Part shown: one piece after another, positions 52,789-63,450 of the stretch
Numbering within the stretch: the first letter of the stretch is position 1
Layout of the letters: each line of letters opens with the position of its first letter
Source: Streptomyces angustmyceticus
Lineage (GTDB): Bacteria; Actinomycetota; Actinomycetes; Streptomycetales; Streptomycetaceae
NCBI RefSeq assembly: GCF_019933235.1
Contig: NZ_CP082945.1
Location: 2,542,001 to 2,606,000, forward strand
Direction: 5' to 3'
Length of the DNA: 64,000 nucleotides
The notes under the pieces: model-generated
Told to the model about the DNA's origin: nothing
Seen by the model: the letters and a program-made list of their open reading frames with translations, nothing else
The model's database searches: none
Program-made: the position numbers and the translations under genes

Positions 52789-53112
52789 TCACACCCGGGG
52801 GAGCGACTCCGCCTCGATGCCGCCCTCGATGGCGAGGATGCGGTGCAGGCGGGTGGCGACGAGCAGGCGCTGCATCTGGGGCGGCACGCCCCGGAGCACC
52901 AGCCTGCGGCCCACCCGGCCGGCGCGGCGGTGCGCGCCCATGATCACGCCGAGGCCGGTGGCGTCCCAGGAATCCAGCTCGGTCAGGTCCAGCACGAGAT
53001 CGCCCCGACCGGAGTCGACGGCGGCATGCAGGGCCGTACGGGCGTCCGCCGCGCTGCGGACGTCGAGGCGGCCCCCGACGACCAGCTCGGCGTGGTCGCC
53101 CCTGATGTGCAT
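52789..53112 (-). CDS. STAS-domain anti-sigma factor antagonist
   Basis: A 107-residue single-domain STAS protein (SpoIIAA/RsbV-like) that would release a sigma factor by binding an anti-sigma kinase. LELVVGGRLDVRSA-type strand 1 and the phospho-loop DSWDATGLGVIM are visible. The phosphorylatable position is Thr52, where SpoIIAA has Ser58. VLRGVPPQMQRLL forms the usual helix. GGGGAG precedes the ATG. No anti-sigma factor or sigma gene is adjacent, so the partner is elsewhere. Confidence 0.9.
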   Translation of the reverse strand: MHIRGDHAELVVGGRLDVRSAADARTALHAAVDSGRGDLVLDLTELDSWDATGLGVIMGAHRRAGRVGRRLVLRGVPPQMQRLLVATRLHRILAIEGGIEAESLPRV

Positions 53113-53259
53113 ATGCGCTCCCCGATGTCATGGGTGGTGACGCCTGGACGTCTACAGAACTGACTGCCTCTCATGCGGCGAAGTTGCCGCCTGTAAGCGA
53201 ACCGATACCGAATTCACCCGTGGGGGTGACTCCATCGGTCCGATGGGGCTGATGCGGCC

Positions 53260-54108
53260 TCAGTGCTTGTAGAAGCCCTGCCCACTCTTGCGTCCGATAT
53301 CGCCCGCATCGACCATTCGCCGCATGATCTCCGGCGGGGCGAACTTCTCGTCCTGGGACTCGGTGTAGATGTTGTCGGTGGCGTGCAGCAGGATGTCGAC
53401 GCCCGTCAGGTCGGCGGTGGCCAGCGGTCCCATCGCGTGGCCGAAGCCCAACTTGCAGGCGGTGTCGATGTCCTCGGCGCTGGCCACGCCGGACTCGTAG
53501 AGCTTGGTGGCCTCGACGACCAGCGCCGAGATCAGGCGGGTGGTGACGAAGCCGGCCACATCGCGGTTGACGACGACGCAGGTCTTGCCGACCGACTCGG
53601 CGAACTCCCGGGCCCTGGCCAGGGTTTCGTCGCTGGTCTTGTAGCCGCGGACCAGCTCGCACAGCTGCATCATCGGCACCGGCGAGAAGAAGTGCGCACC
53701 GACGACCCGCTCCGGGCGGGAGGTGGCGGCGGCGATCTTGGTGATCGGGATGGCGGAGGTGTTGGAGGCCAGCACCGCCTCGTCCTTGACGAGCTTGTCC
53801 AGCGTCTGGAAGATCTCGCGCTTGACGTCGATCCGCTCGAAGACCGCCTCGACGACGATGTCGGCGTCGGCGACGGCTTCCATGTCGGTCGTGGTGGTGA
53901 TGCGGGCCAGCGCCTGCTCGGCGTCGGCCGCGGCCAGCTTGCCCTTGGCGACGAACTTCTCGTACGAGGACTCGATGCCGCCCTTGCCCCGGGCCAGCGC
54001 CTCGTCCGTCACATCGCGGAGGACCACGTCCCAGCCCGCCTGCGCGGAGACCTGCGCGATACCGGACCCCATGAGTCCGGCCCCGATGACGGCGAGCTTC
54101 TTTGCCAC
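53260..54108 (-). CDS. 3-hydroxybutyryl-CoA dehydrogenase
   Basis: NAD(P)-dependent oxidation/reduction between 3-hydroxybutyryl-CoA and acetoacetyl-CoA. The 282-residue enzyme has the Rossmann GAGLMGSG at its N terminus, VVEAVFE, SNTSAI, the catalytic HFFSPVPMM (His), and NRDVAGFVTTRL. It ends GQGFYKH. GTG at 54108 with GAGGGG upstream gives the standard length; longer frames are rejected. It complements the thiolase at 34.5 kb in butyryl-CoA metabolism. Confidence 0.94.
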   Translation of the reverse strand: MAKKLAVIGAGLMGSGIAQVSAQAGWDVVLRDVTDEALARGKGGIESSYEKFVAKGKLAAADAEQALARITTTTDMEAVADADIVVEAVFERIDVKREIFQTLDKLVKDEAVLASNTSAIPITKIAAATSRPERVVGAHFFSPVPMMQLCELVRGYKTSDETLARAREFAESVGKTCVVVNRDVAGFVTTRLISALVVEATKLYESGVASAEDIDTACKLGFGHAMGPLATADLTGVDILLHATDNIYTESQDEKFAPPEIMRRMVDAGDIGRKSGQGFYKH

Positions 54109-54263
54109 TGCTGTCCCCTCACACCCTGTGCATTTGACGGTCCTGGGTGACGTTAGCGGTCGTGAGCGATCGTTTGGAGGGTAAGAGATGCGCGTCACGT
54201 CTCGGATGACGGACATCACACCGCCGGGGTCCGCGGGCGGGGTGCGAACCGGACAGTCCACCG

Positions 54264-54311
54264 TCAGTCGGTCGCCCGTACGGCGTAGTTGAGGACCTTT
54301 TCGCCCAGCAG
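54264..54311 (-). pseudogene. Possible C-terminal remnant of a TetR-type regulator
   Basis: On the minus strand 15 codons read LLGEKVLNYAVRATD and then stop at 54264-54266, which looks like the tail of a helical regulator. The frame then runs into the permease remnant in the other orientation. The match is short, so this is an inference from the arrangement (see findings). Confidence 0.3.
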
Positions 54312-54652
54312 GCTTCGCGTTCGCCGCCGTGCTGACCGCGGCGCCGGCGTCGCTGTCGTACGCGCTGGCGCTGAGGGTGAGCACCCCGCAGGAGTCCGGA
54401 CCGGTCATCAACGCCGTCACCATGCCCTCGATGCTGCTGTCCGGGCTGATGCCGCCGATCGCGCCGGGGCCCCGGTGGCTCGATGTGCTCTCGCACGTCA
54501 TGCCGCTGCGCTACCTCGTCGACGCGGTGCGGGCGGCGTTCGCCGGCGCCTGCTCCTCCCCCGCGATGCTCCACGGCACCCTGGTGGCGGTCGCCTTCGC
54601 CACGCTGTCCGTGACCTATTGCACCCGGACCTTCCGCAGGTCGGCGGCGTAG
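54305..54652 (+). pseudogene. Truncated ABC-2 permease, C-terminal third only
   Basis: The frame encodes GFAFAAVLTAAPASLSYALA and then LSGLMPPIAPGPRWLDVLSH, MPLRYLVDAVRAAF and a last hydrophobic segment ending TFRRSAA, the clear 3' end of a DrrB-type drug exporter permease. The first four membrane segments and any ATPase gene are missing, and no ribosome site precedes the first possible start (GTG 54329). It is most simply a deletion remnant. A short 107-residue ORF could still be expressed but would not form a transporter. Confidence 0.75.
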
Positions 54653-54655
54653 GCT
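54650..54655 (+). promoter_or_regulatory. -10 box of a putative leaderless adenosyltransferase promoter
   Basis: TAGGCT ends 7 bases before the ATG at 54663; it overlaps the end of the permease remnant. No Shine-Dalgarno sequence is seen. Confidence 0.45.
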
Positions 54656-54662
54656 CGCTCAT

Positions 54663-55235
54663 ATGGTGAATCTGACGCGCATCTACACCCGCACCGGCGA
54701 CAAGGGCACCACCGCCCTGGGCGACATGAGCCGCACCGCCAAGACCGACGCGCGGATCTCGGCGTACGCGGACGCCAACGAGGCCAACGCGGCGATCGGC
54801 GTGGCCCTGGCGCTCGGCTCGCTCCCCGAGGACGTCGCGGCGGTGCTGCTGCGGGTGCAGAACGACCTGTTCGACGTCGGCGCGGACCTGTCGACGCCGG
54901 TGGTGGAGAACCCGGAGTTCCCGCCGCTGCGCGTCGAGCAGAGCTACATCGACAAGCTGGAGGCGGACTGCGACCGCTTCCTGACGGAGCTGGAGAAGCT
55001 CCGCAGCTTCATCCTCCCCGGCGGCACGCCCGGCGCCGCGCTGCTGCACCAGGCCTGCACGGTCGTCCGCCGCGCGGAGCGCTCCACCTGGGCCGCCTTC
55101 GAGGAGCACGGCGAGACCATGAACCCGCTGACGGCCACGTACCTCAACCGCCTCTCCGACCTCCTGTTCATCCTGGCCCGTACGGCCAACAAGGAGGTCG
55201 GGGACGTGCTGTGGGTGCCCGGCGGGGAGCGCTGA
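54663..55235 (+). CDS. Cob(I)yrinic acid a,c-diamide adenosyltransferase, PduO type
   Basis: Transfers the adenosyl group of ATP to cob(I)alamin, making the coenzyme used by isobutyryl- and methylmalonyl-CoA mutases. The 190-residue protein starts MVNLTRIYTRTGDKGTTALG with the ATP-binding TRTGDKG motif, followed by DANEANAAIG, FILPGGTPGAALLHQA and the conserved CTVVRRAER helix. Its presence near icmA, meaB and mce in one region supports a local B12 theme. Alone on the plus strand, probably from its own leaderless promoter. Confidence 0.94.
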   Translation: MVNLTRIYTRTGDKGTTALGDMSRTAKTDARISAYADANEANAAIGVALALGSLPEDVAAVLLRVQNDLFDVGADLSTPVVENPEFPPLRVEQSYIDKLEADCDRFLTELEKLRSFILPGGTPGAALLHQACTVVRRAERSTWAAFEEHGETMNPLTATYLNRLSDLLFILARTANKEVGDVLWVPGGER

Positions 55236-55265
55236 GCCGCCACCGCCGGCCGGCCCGGAGGCTCG

Positions 55266-55850
55266 CTAACGGAGCGTCTTCTGCCGCGGCCGGGGCGCTT
55301 CCTCGGGGACCTCGGTCCGGCCGCGCGGGTCCTTCTTCTGCCAGATGAGGTAGGTCAGGGCGATCACCGCGTGGATGCTGACGATCTTCAGCGCGGTGCC
55401 CTGCCACTCGTGCAGCGAGGTCGTGTCACCGCCGTCACCGACGTACGCGATCGCGGCCTGCAGCAGCCCGCAGGCGACCACGGCCATCAGCACCGTGCGC
55501 AGCCACAGCTTCCCCTCGTGCTTGGCGTAGTCGAGTCCGTACCGCTTCACCGGCCTGGGACCGCCGGCGAAGCGGTACGCGACATGCCCGTCGACCCACT
55601 TGATCGTGTAGTGGCCGTAGGCGACCGTGAAGCCGATGTAGACGGCGGCCAGGCCGTGCTTCCAGTCCGCCGGCGCGCCGTTCTTCAGGTCGATCGCCGT
55701 GACGACCAGCAGGATCAGCTCCAGCAGCGGCTCCATCAAGAGCACCGCCGCTCCGGTGCGTCGCATCTTGGCCAGGTAACGCAGCGCCAGACCGAGCGCC
55801 AGCAGCACCCAGAAGCCGACCTCGCAGGCGATGATCAGCACGACGATCAC
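55266..55850 (-). CDS. Membrane protein of unknown function
   Basis: A 194-residue protein with about six hydrophobic segments: MIVVLIIACEVGFWVLLALG, LLMEPLLELILLVVTAI, LAAVYIGFTVAYG, LRTVLMAVVACGLLQAAI, and VSIHAVIALTYLIW near the end. The polar tail (KKDPRGRTEVPEEAPRP) is cytoplasmic. GGAG precedes the GTG. No family recognised. It is convergent with the adenosyltransferase gene. Confidence 0.8.
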   Translation of the reverse strand: MIVVLIIACEVGFWVLLALGLALRYLAKMRRTGAAVLLMEPLLELILLVVTAIDLKNGAPADWKHGLAAVYIGFTVAYGHYTIKWVDGHVAYRFAGGPRPVKRYGLDYAKHEGKLWLRTVLMAVVACGLLQAAIAYVGDGGDTTSLHEWQGTALKIVSIHAVIALTYLIWQKKDPRGRTEVPEEAPRPRQKTLR

Positions 55851-55983
55851 GGCTGTCTCCTTTCAGGGCTCTCCACCGAACACCTCAAGCCTTCCAGCGG
55901 CCGCCGCCCTTGACGTCGTCGCGCGCGATGATCCGGGACTGCATCTTTCGATGTAGCGCACGACTTACGGCGATGCCCCGGAC

Positions 55984-57258
55984 GTGGAGGCACCGGACCC
56001 CGCGGCCGTGTTTGATGGAGGGGTGACCGCCCCACCCCACGCCGCCCCCGGCCGGCCGCACCGCCTCGATCTGCTCATCGCGGTCGGCGGTCTGCTCGGC
56101 GGACTGCTGCTCTGGGCGATGAATCTGCACGGCGGGCCCTCCCGGCTGGGGCTGCCCCCCTCACTCACCCTGGTCGCGCTCACCGCGATGGCGGTGGCGG
56201 AACTGATGCGCCGTACGGCCCCGATGGCGGCGCTGGCCCTGGCGGTACCCGCGCTGGCGCTGGACATCTGCGCCGGCACCCTGGTCGCCACCGTCCTGAT
56301 GTTCACCGACGTGGTCTATGCGGCGGTCCTCTACGGTCCGGCGAACGCGGCCCGCCGGATCCCGCTGCACTCCGTCCTGGTCACGGTCCTGGCGGCCATC
56401 GCCCTGACCGCGCTCTGGCCGGACCCGCAGGTCGTGATGGCCATCATCGGCATCGCGCTGGTCACCATCGCCCCGGCCTGGACCGGCATCATCATCCGCA
56501 ACCACCGCGACGCCGCGCAGGCCGCGCAGCTGCGGGCCGAGCAGATCGCGCTGCTCGCCGAGCGGGACCGGACCCAGGCCGTGATCGGCGAACGGGCCCG
56601 GATGGCCCGCGAACTGCACGACATGGTCGCCAACCACCTGTCCGCCATCGCGATCCACTCCACCGCCGCGCAGGCCATCGACGACCCGTCGGCGACCCGC
56701 GAGGCGCTCGGGGTGATCCGCGAGAACAGCGTCCAGGGTCTGGCCGAAATGCGCCGTCTCATCGGGCTGTTGCGGGATCCCAAGGCGGCCGAGGGGGACG
56801 AGGAGCCAGCCGCGACCCCCAGCCTGGAGGGGCTGGACGCCCTGATCGACCAGGCCCGGACGAGCGGCGGCAGCAGCGGGCTGACCTTCGTCCTGGAGGA
56901 CACCAGGAGCCCGGACGGTCCCGGGACGGCGCCCCGGCCGGCGGCACCGGTCGAGCTGGCCGCGTACCGCATCGTCCAGGAGTCGCTGACCAACGCGCTC
57001 AAGCACGCCGCACCCGGCGAGGTGCGGGTGCGCCTGGCCCATGACCGCGGCGGGGCACTCACCGTCGCCGTCCGCAGCCCGTTCGCCGACCGGCCCGGCC
57101 CCCGTGCGCCCGGCTCCGGCACCGGCCTGGTCGGGATGCGCGAGCGGACCGCCCTGCTGGGCGGGGCATTCGAGGCCGGCCCGGAGAGCGGGCCGGCCGG
57201 CAGAGTCTGGCTGGTGCGGGCAGCGCTGCCCGCCGCCGAGGAGGAAGAGCAACGATGA
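55984..57258 (+). CDS. NarL-type sensor histidine kinase
   Basis: A kinase of up to 424 residues with a membrane-embedded N-terminal sensor: about five hydrophobic segments between residues 29 and 170 and hardly any outside loop, so the signal is probably in or at the membrane. Then HisKA_3 with His212 in ARMARELHDMVANHL and a HATPase domain with the N-box ESLTNALKHA and a G-box SGTGLVGMRER. The start is uncertain: GTG at 55984, 56008 or 56023 (GGAGG stands just before the last) are all possible. ATGA overlap with its regulator. Confidence 0.88.
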   Translation: MEAPDPAAVFDGGVTAPPHAAPGRPHRLDLLIAVGGLLGGLLLWAMNLHGGPSRLGLPPSLTLVALTAMAVAELMRRTAPMAALALAVPALALDICAGTLVATVLMFTDVVYAAVLYGPANAARRIPLHSVLVTVLAAIALTALWPDPQVVMAIIGIALVTIAPAWTGIIIRNHRDAAQAAQLRAEQIALLAERDRTQAVIGERARMARELHDMVANHLSAIAIHSTAAQAIDDPSATREALGVIRENSVQGLAEMRRLIGLLRDPKAAEGDEEPAATPSLEGLDALIDQARTSGGSSGLTFVLEDTRSPDGPGTAPRPAAPVELAAYRIVQESLTNALKHAAPGEVRVRLAHDRGGALTVAVRSPFADRPGPRAPGSGTGLVGMRERTALLGGAFEAGPESGPAGRVWLVRAALPAAEEEEQR

Positions 57259-57947
57259 CAGGCGCCGACGCGCAGCCGATCCGGGTTCTCGTCGCCGAGG
57301 ACCAGTCCGCCGTACGGGCCGGGCTGGTGCTCATCCTGCGCTCCGCCCCCGACATCGAGGTGGTCGGGGAGGCGGAGGACGGCGAGGAGGCGGTACGGCT
57401 CGCCCGCGAGCTGCACCCCGACCTCGTCCTCATGGACATCCAGATGCCCCGCCTCGACGGGGTCTCCGCCACCCGGCAGGTGGTCTCCGAGAAGCTGGCG
57501 GACGTCCTGGTCCTGACCACCTTCGACCTGGACGAATACGTCTTCGGGGCGCTGCGGGCGGGCGCCGCGGGCTTTCTCCTCAAGGACAGCGACGCGGCCG
57601 CGCTGCTGACCGCGGTGCGCACCGTGGCGTCCGGCGAGGGGCTGATCGCTCCCGCGGTGACCCGGCGGCTGATCGCGGAGTTCGCGAGCCCGCGCACGGC
57701 CGTGCGGCGGCCGGCCCGGGACGGCGAGGCGCCGGATCCGGCGGTCCTGGACGCGCTGACGCCCCGCGAGCGGGAGGTGCTGGGGTGCCTGGGGCGGGGG
57801 CTGTCGAACGCCGATATCGCCCTGCGGCTGGCCATGGCCGAGGCCACCGTCAAGACCCATGTGAGCCGGCTGCTGGCCAAACTGGACCTGCGCAGCCGCG
57901 TACAGGCAGCCGTCCTGGCCCAGGAACTGGGGGTGGACGGGCCATAG
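57255..57947 (+). CDS. NarL/FixJ-family response regulator
   Basis: A 230-residue regulator with receiver domain (acidic AED at 15-17, phospho-acceptor Asp61 in LVLMDIQMP, Lys in GFLLKDSD) and a LuxR-type HTH at about 160-225 (LTPREREVLGCLGRGLSNADI, TVKTHVSRLLAKL). Cotranscribed with its kinase. No obvious operator identified; its target genes are unknown. Confidence 0.93.
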   Translation: MTGADAQPIRVLVAEDQSAVRAGLVLILRSAPDIEVVGEAEDGEEAVRLARELHPDLVLMDIQMPRLDGVSATRQVVSEKLADVLVLTTFDLDEYVFGALRAGAAGFLLKDSDAAALLTAVRTVASGEGLIAPAVTRRLIAEFASPRTAVRRPARDGEAPDPAVLDALTPREREVLGCLGRGLSNADIALRLAMAEATVKTHVSRLLAKLDLRSRVQAAVLAQELGVDGP

Positions 57948-58142
57948 GGGCGGGGGGACGCCGGGAGGGAGGGGCGGGTCCGGGGCGGACGGGCCGGGCG
58001 CGGCGGGGCTCAGGGAAGCGCGCGACGGGGCCCTTGGGGGCGGCGCGCGGCGGCGCAAGGCAGGGCCGGGGACGCCGTAGGGGCCGCCCGAACGCATCCC
58101 GTAGGGGACGCACGGCCCCCCTGCGGGGCCACAACCAGCAGC

Positions 58143-58163
58143 GCCCGGGGATGTTCCCCGGGC
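58143..58163. terminator. Terminator between regulator and DUF2550 gene
   Basis: GCCCGGGGA-TGT-TCCCCGGGC is a perfect 9-bp hairpin in the 224-base gap between the convergent response-regulator and DUF2550 genes. Confidence 0.7.
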
Positions 58164-58171
58164 CGCCCAAT

Positions 58172-58615
58172 TCAGGCCACGTTCACCCTCTGGCCGGGCG
58201 GTGCTGCCTCCAGCCAGGCGAGGAAGCCGGTGAGCGCGTCCTCGCTCATCGCCAGTTCCAGTCGGGTGCCGCGGTGCCGGCAGGCCAGGACGATGGAGTC
58301 GGAGAGCAGTGCCAGCTCCTCCTCGCCCTGCGGGGTGCGGCGCTCCAGGACCTCGATGGCGGAGCGCTCCAGGAGCCGTCGTGGCCGGGGCGCGTACGAG
58401 AACACCCGGAACCATTCGACCCGGTCGCCGTTGTAGCGCGCCACACCGTAGATCCAGCCCTTGCCGCCGGTCTCGTTCTCCGGCACGTGCCAGCGCAGAC
58501 TGCAGTCGAAGGTGCCACCGGACCGCTGGATGAGCCGCCGCCTCAGTCCGAAGACGAACAGTCCCAGCAGCACCAGTACTACGACCACGCCGCTCACAAG
58601 CAGAGCGAGGACCAT
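58172..58615 (-). CDS. DUF2550 membrane protein
   Basis: A 147-residue protein with one N-terminal membrane helix (MVLALLVSGVVVVLVLLGLFVFGL) and a cytoplasmic domain matching the actinobacterial DUF2550 family, which lies next to the ATP synthase operon in many genomes. WIYGVARYNGDRVEWFRVF and PQGEEELALLSDSIVLAC are typical pieces. Function unknown. A strong terminator separates it from atpC, so it has its own promoter. Confidence 0.88.
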   Translation of the reverse strand: MVLALLVSGVVVVLVLLGLFVFGLRRRLIQRSGGTFDCSLRWHVPENETGGKGWIYGVARYNGDRVEWFRVFSYAPRPRRLLERSAIEVLERRTPQGEEELALLSDSIVLACRHRGTRLELAMSEDALTGFLAWLEAAPPGQRVNVA

Positions 58616-58691
58616 CTCGACCGACCTCCTCGCTTCGGTGGGGGTACCCCCGCGCCGGTCAGGCGGCGGGGCGGGAATCGCACCTGCATTG

Positions 58692-58740
58692 CCTCAGCCG
58701 CGGGCCGCTCCGGACAACTCCGGGCAGCCCGCGGCTGAGG
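58692..58740 (-). terminator. Terminator of the ATP synthase operon
   Basis: CCTCAGCCGCGGG (58692-58704) is perfectly complementary to 58728-58740, a 13-bp stem starting 24 bases after the atpC stop. Confidence 0.8.
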
Positions 58741-58763
58741 ATCGATCTCGTCGGCGACGGGGC

Positions 58764-59147
58764 TCAGTGAACGCCCGTCACCGCACGCAGCCGGACATCG
58801 GCGCGACGCTCGGCGGCCGCGTCAGCGTCCGACTTCGCTCGCTCCAGGGCCCGCTCCGCGCGCTGGACATCGATCTCGTCCGACAGCTCGGCGATCTCCG
58901 CGAGCAGAGACAGCTTGTTGTCGGCGAACGAGATGAAGCCGCCGTGCACCGCGGCGACGACGGTGCCGTCCCCGCTCTCGCCCGTCGTACGAATCGTCAC
59001 CGGGCCGGACTGCAGCACGCCCAGCAGCGGCTGGTGTCCGGGCATGACTCCGATGTCGCCCGACGAGGTGCGCGCGACGACCAGGCTGGCCTCGCCGGAC
59101 CAGACCTGACGGTCCGCGGCGACCAACTCGACGTGCAGCTCAGCCAC
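58764..59147 (-). CDS. atpC: ATP synthase epsilon subunit
   Basis: Central-stalk subunit that couples proton flow to catalysis and can restrain ATP hydrolysis. At 127 residues it has the beta-sandwich (VAELHVELVAADRQVWSGEA, GVMPGHQPLLGVLQSGPV) and the C-terminal helices (SDEIDVQRAERALERAKSDA). GTG at 59147 with GGAG upstream; an earlier frame start at 59168 is less likely. Last gene of the operon. Confidence 0.94.
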   Translation of the reverse strand: MAELHVELVAADRQVWSGEASLVVARTSSGDIGVMPGHQPLLGVLQSGPVTIRTTGESGDGTVVAAVHGGFISFADNKLSLLAEIAELSDEIDVQRAERALERAKSDADAAAERRADVRLRAVTGVH

Positions 59148-59254
59148 GATGGCTCCTCGGGTCTCCACCTGCCTGGCTCGGCAGATGTTGGGTCAAATAC
59201 TAGTGGTCGTCCGGGCCGGGGGCGGCCAGGGCCGCCCCCGGGACCGTGCCGGGG

Positions 59255-61623
<2,369 letters not shown>

Positions 61624-61643
61624 GGATCAGGTCCCTTCCGTCG

Positions 61644-63236
61644 TCACTTGCTGGTGCCGGCCGGGGCGTCCTCGCCGAGCAGCTTGCCGTCCGAGGTCTC
61701 GAACTGCCGCTTGAAGCCGTCGACGGCCTCGGAGATCGCGCCGATGGTGTCGTCGGACATCTTGCCGCCCTCGACGATGCTGGTCAGGAGGTCCTTCTTC
61801 TCCCGGTGCAGGTGGTCGAGGAGCTCCCGCTCGAAGCGGCGGATGTCCGCCACCGGGACGTCGTCCATCTTGCCGTTGGTGCCGGCCCAGATGGAGATGA
61901 CCTGGTCCTCGGTGGAGTACGGGGAGTACTGAGCCTGCTTGAGCAGCTCGGTCATCCGCTTGCCGCGCTCCAGCTGCTGCTTGGAGGCCGCGTCCAGGTC
62001 GGAACCGAAGGCGGCGAACGCCTCCAGCTCGCGGTACTGGGCGAGGTCCACGCGGAGCCGGCCGGAGACCTGCTTCATGGCCTTGTGCTGGGCCGAGCCA
62101 CCGACACGGGAGACCGAGATACCCACGTTCAGCGCGGGACGCTGGTTCGCGTTGAAGAGGTCCGACTCCAGGAAGCACTGGCCGTCGGTGATGGAGATGA
62201 CGTTGGTCGGGATGAACGCCGACACGTCGTTCGCCTTGGTCTCGACGATCGGCAGACCGGTCATCGAGCCGGCGCCCATCTCGTCGGAGAGCTTGGCGCA
62301 GCGCTCCAGCAGACGCGAGTGCAGGTAGAAGACGTCGCCCGGGTAGGCCTCACGGCCCGGCGGACGGCGCAGCAGCAGGGACACGGCGCGGTAGGCGTCG
62401 GCCTGCTTCGAGAGGTCGTCGAAGATGATCAGGACGTGCTTGCCCTGGTACATCCAGTGCTGGCCGATGGCCGAGCCGGTGTAGGGCGCCAGGTACTTGA
62501 AGCCCGCCGGGTCGGACGCCGGGGCGGCGACGATGGTGGTGTACTCCAGGGCGCCGGCCTCCTCCAGCGCACCGCGCACGGACGCGATGGTGGAGCCCTT
62601 CTGGCCGATGGCGACGTAGATGCAGCGGACCTGCTTCTTCGGGTCGCCCGAGCGCCAGTTGTCGCGCTGGTTGATGATCGTGTCGACGGCCAGGGCGGTC
62701 TTGCCGGTCTGGCGGTCGCCGATGATCAGCTGACGCTGGCCACGGCCGATCGGCACCATCGAGTCGACGGCCTTGTAGCCGGTCTCCATGGGCTCGTGCA
62801 CCGACTTGCGGACCATGACGCCGGGAGCCTGCAGCTCCAGGGCGCGGCGGTCCTCGGACTCGATCTCGCCGAGGCCGTCGATCGGGTTGCCCAGCGGGTC
62901 GACGACGCGGCCGAGGTAGCCCTCGCCCACGGCGACCGAGAGCACCTCACCGGTGCGCTGCACCGGCTGGCCCTCCTCGATGCCGCTGAACTCGCCGAGG
63001 ACCACTGCGCCGATCTCGCGCTCTTCCAGGTTCAGCGCGAGGCCGAGAGTGCCGTCCTCGAACTTCAGCAGTTCGTTCGCCATCGCCGAGGGAAGGCCCT
63101 CGACCTTCGCGATGCCGTCACCGGCCTCGCTGACCGTGCCGACCTCTTCGCGCGAGGCCGCGTCCGGCTTGTACGCCTGGACGAAGTTCTCCAGCGCGTC
63201 CCGGATCTCCTCCGGCCGGATCGTGAGCTCCGCCAT
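61644..63236 (-). CDS. atpA: ATP synthase alpha subunit
   Basis: Non-catalytic nucleotide-binding subunit of F1, 530 residues. P-loop [13 protein letters not shown], Walker [14 protein letters not shown], and the arginine finger in [14 protein letters not shown]. The C terminus ([13 protein letters not shown]) carries the extra tail common in actinobacterial alpha subunits. A 214-base spacer with hairpins separates it from atpH. Confidence 0.97.
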   Translation of the reverse strand: MAELTIRPEEIRDALENFVQAYKPDAASREEVGTVSEAGDGIAKVEGLPSAMANELLKFEDGTLGLALNLEEREIGAVVLGEFSGIEEGQPVQRTGEVLSVAVGEGYLGRVVDPLGNPIDGLGEIESEDRRALELQAPGVMVRKSVHEPMETGYKAVDSMVPIGRGQRQLIIGDRQTGKTALAVDTIINQRDNWRSGDPKKQVRCIYVAIGQKGSTIASVRGALEEAGALEYTTIVAAPASDPAGFKYLAPYTGSAIGQHWMYQGKHVLIIFDDLSKQADAYRAVSLLLRRPPGREAYPGDVFYLHSRLLERCAKLSDEMGAGSMTGLPIVETKANDVSAFIPTNVISITDGQCFLESDLFNANQRPALNVGISVSRVGGSAQHKAMKQVSGRLRVDLAQYRELEAFAAFGSDLDAASKQQLERGKRMTELLKQAQYSPYSTEDQVISIWAGTNGKMDDVPVADIRRFERELLDHLHREKKDLLTSIVEGGKMSDDTIGAISEAVDGFKRQFETSDGKLLGEDAPAGTSK

Positions 63237-63450
63237 CTGGGTTCCCTGCTCTCCTTGTTGGGCCCGAAGTTACTTGCGGGTGTCCGGGGGTCTGTCCCCC
63301 GGGGGGTTTCCGCTTACGGCCCAACTCGGGCCGCCGTCATGCTTGTGCTGGTCCCCGGGGCTTCTTCCGGACCGCAGCCGGACCTCTCGGTCCGGCCGGC
63401 TGGTCCGGCGTCCGACCGCCGGTTGTGCAGCTCTTGAGTTGGTGGCTGGG
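63237..63450 (-). other. atpH-atpA spacer with two hairpins
   Basis: Hairpins CCGGGGG-TCTGT-CCCCCGG (63284-63302) and CCGGACC-TCTC-GGTCCGG (63378-63395) lie in an otherwise empty 214-base gap within the operon. They could be processing or attenuation elements, or allow internal transcription. Confidence 0.6.
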
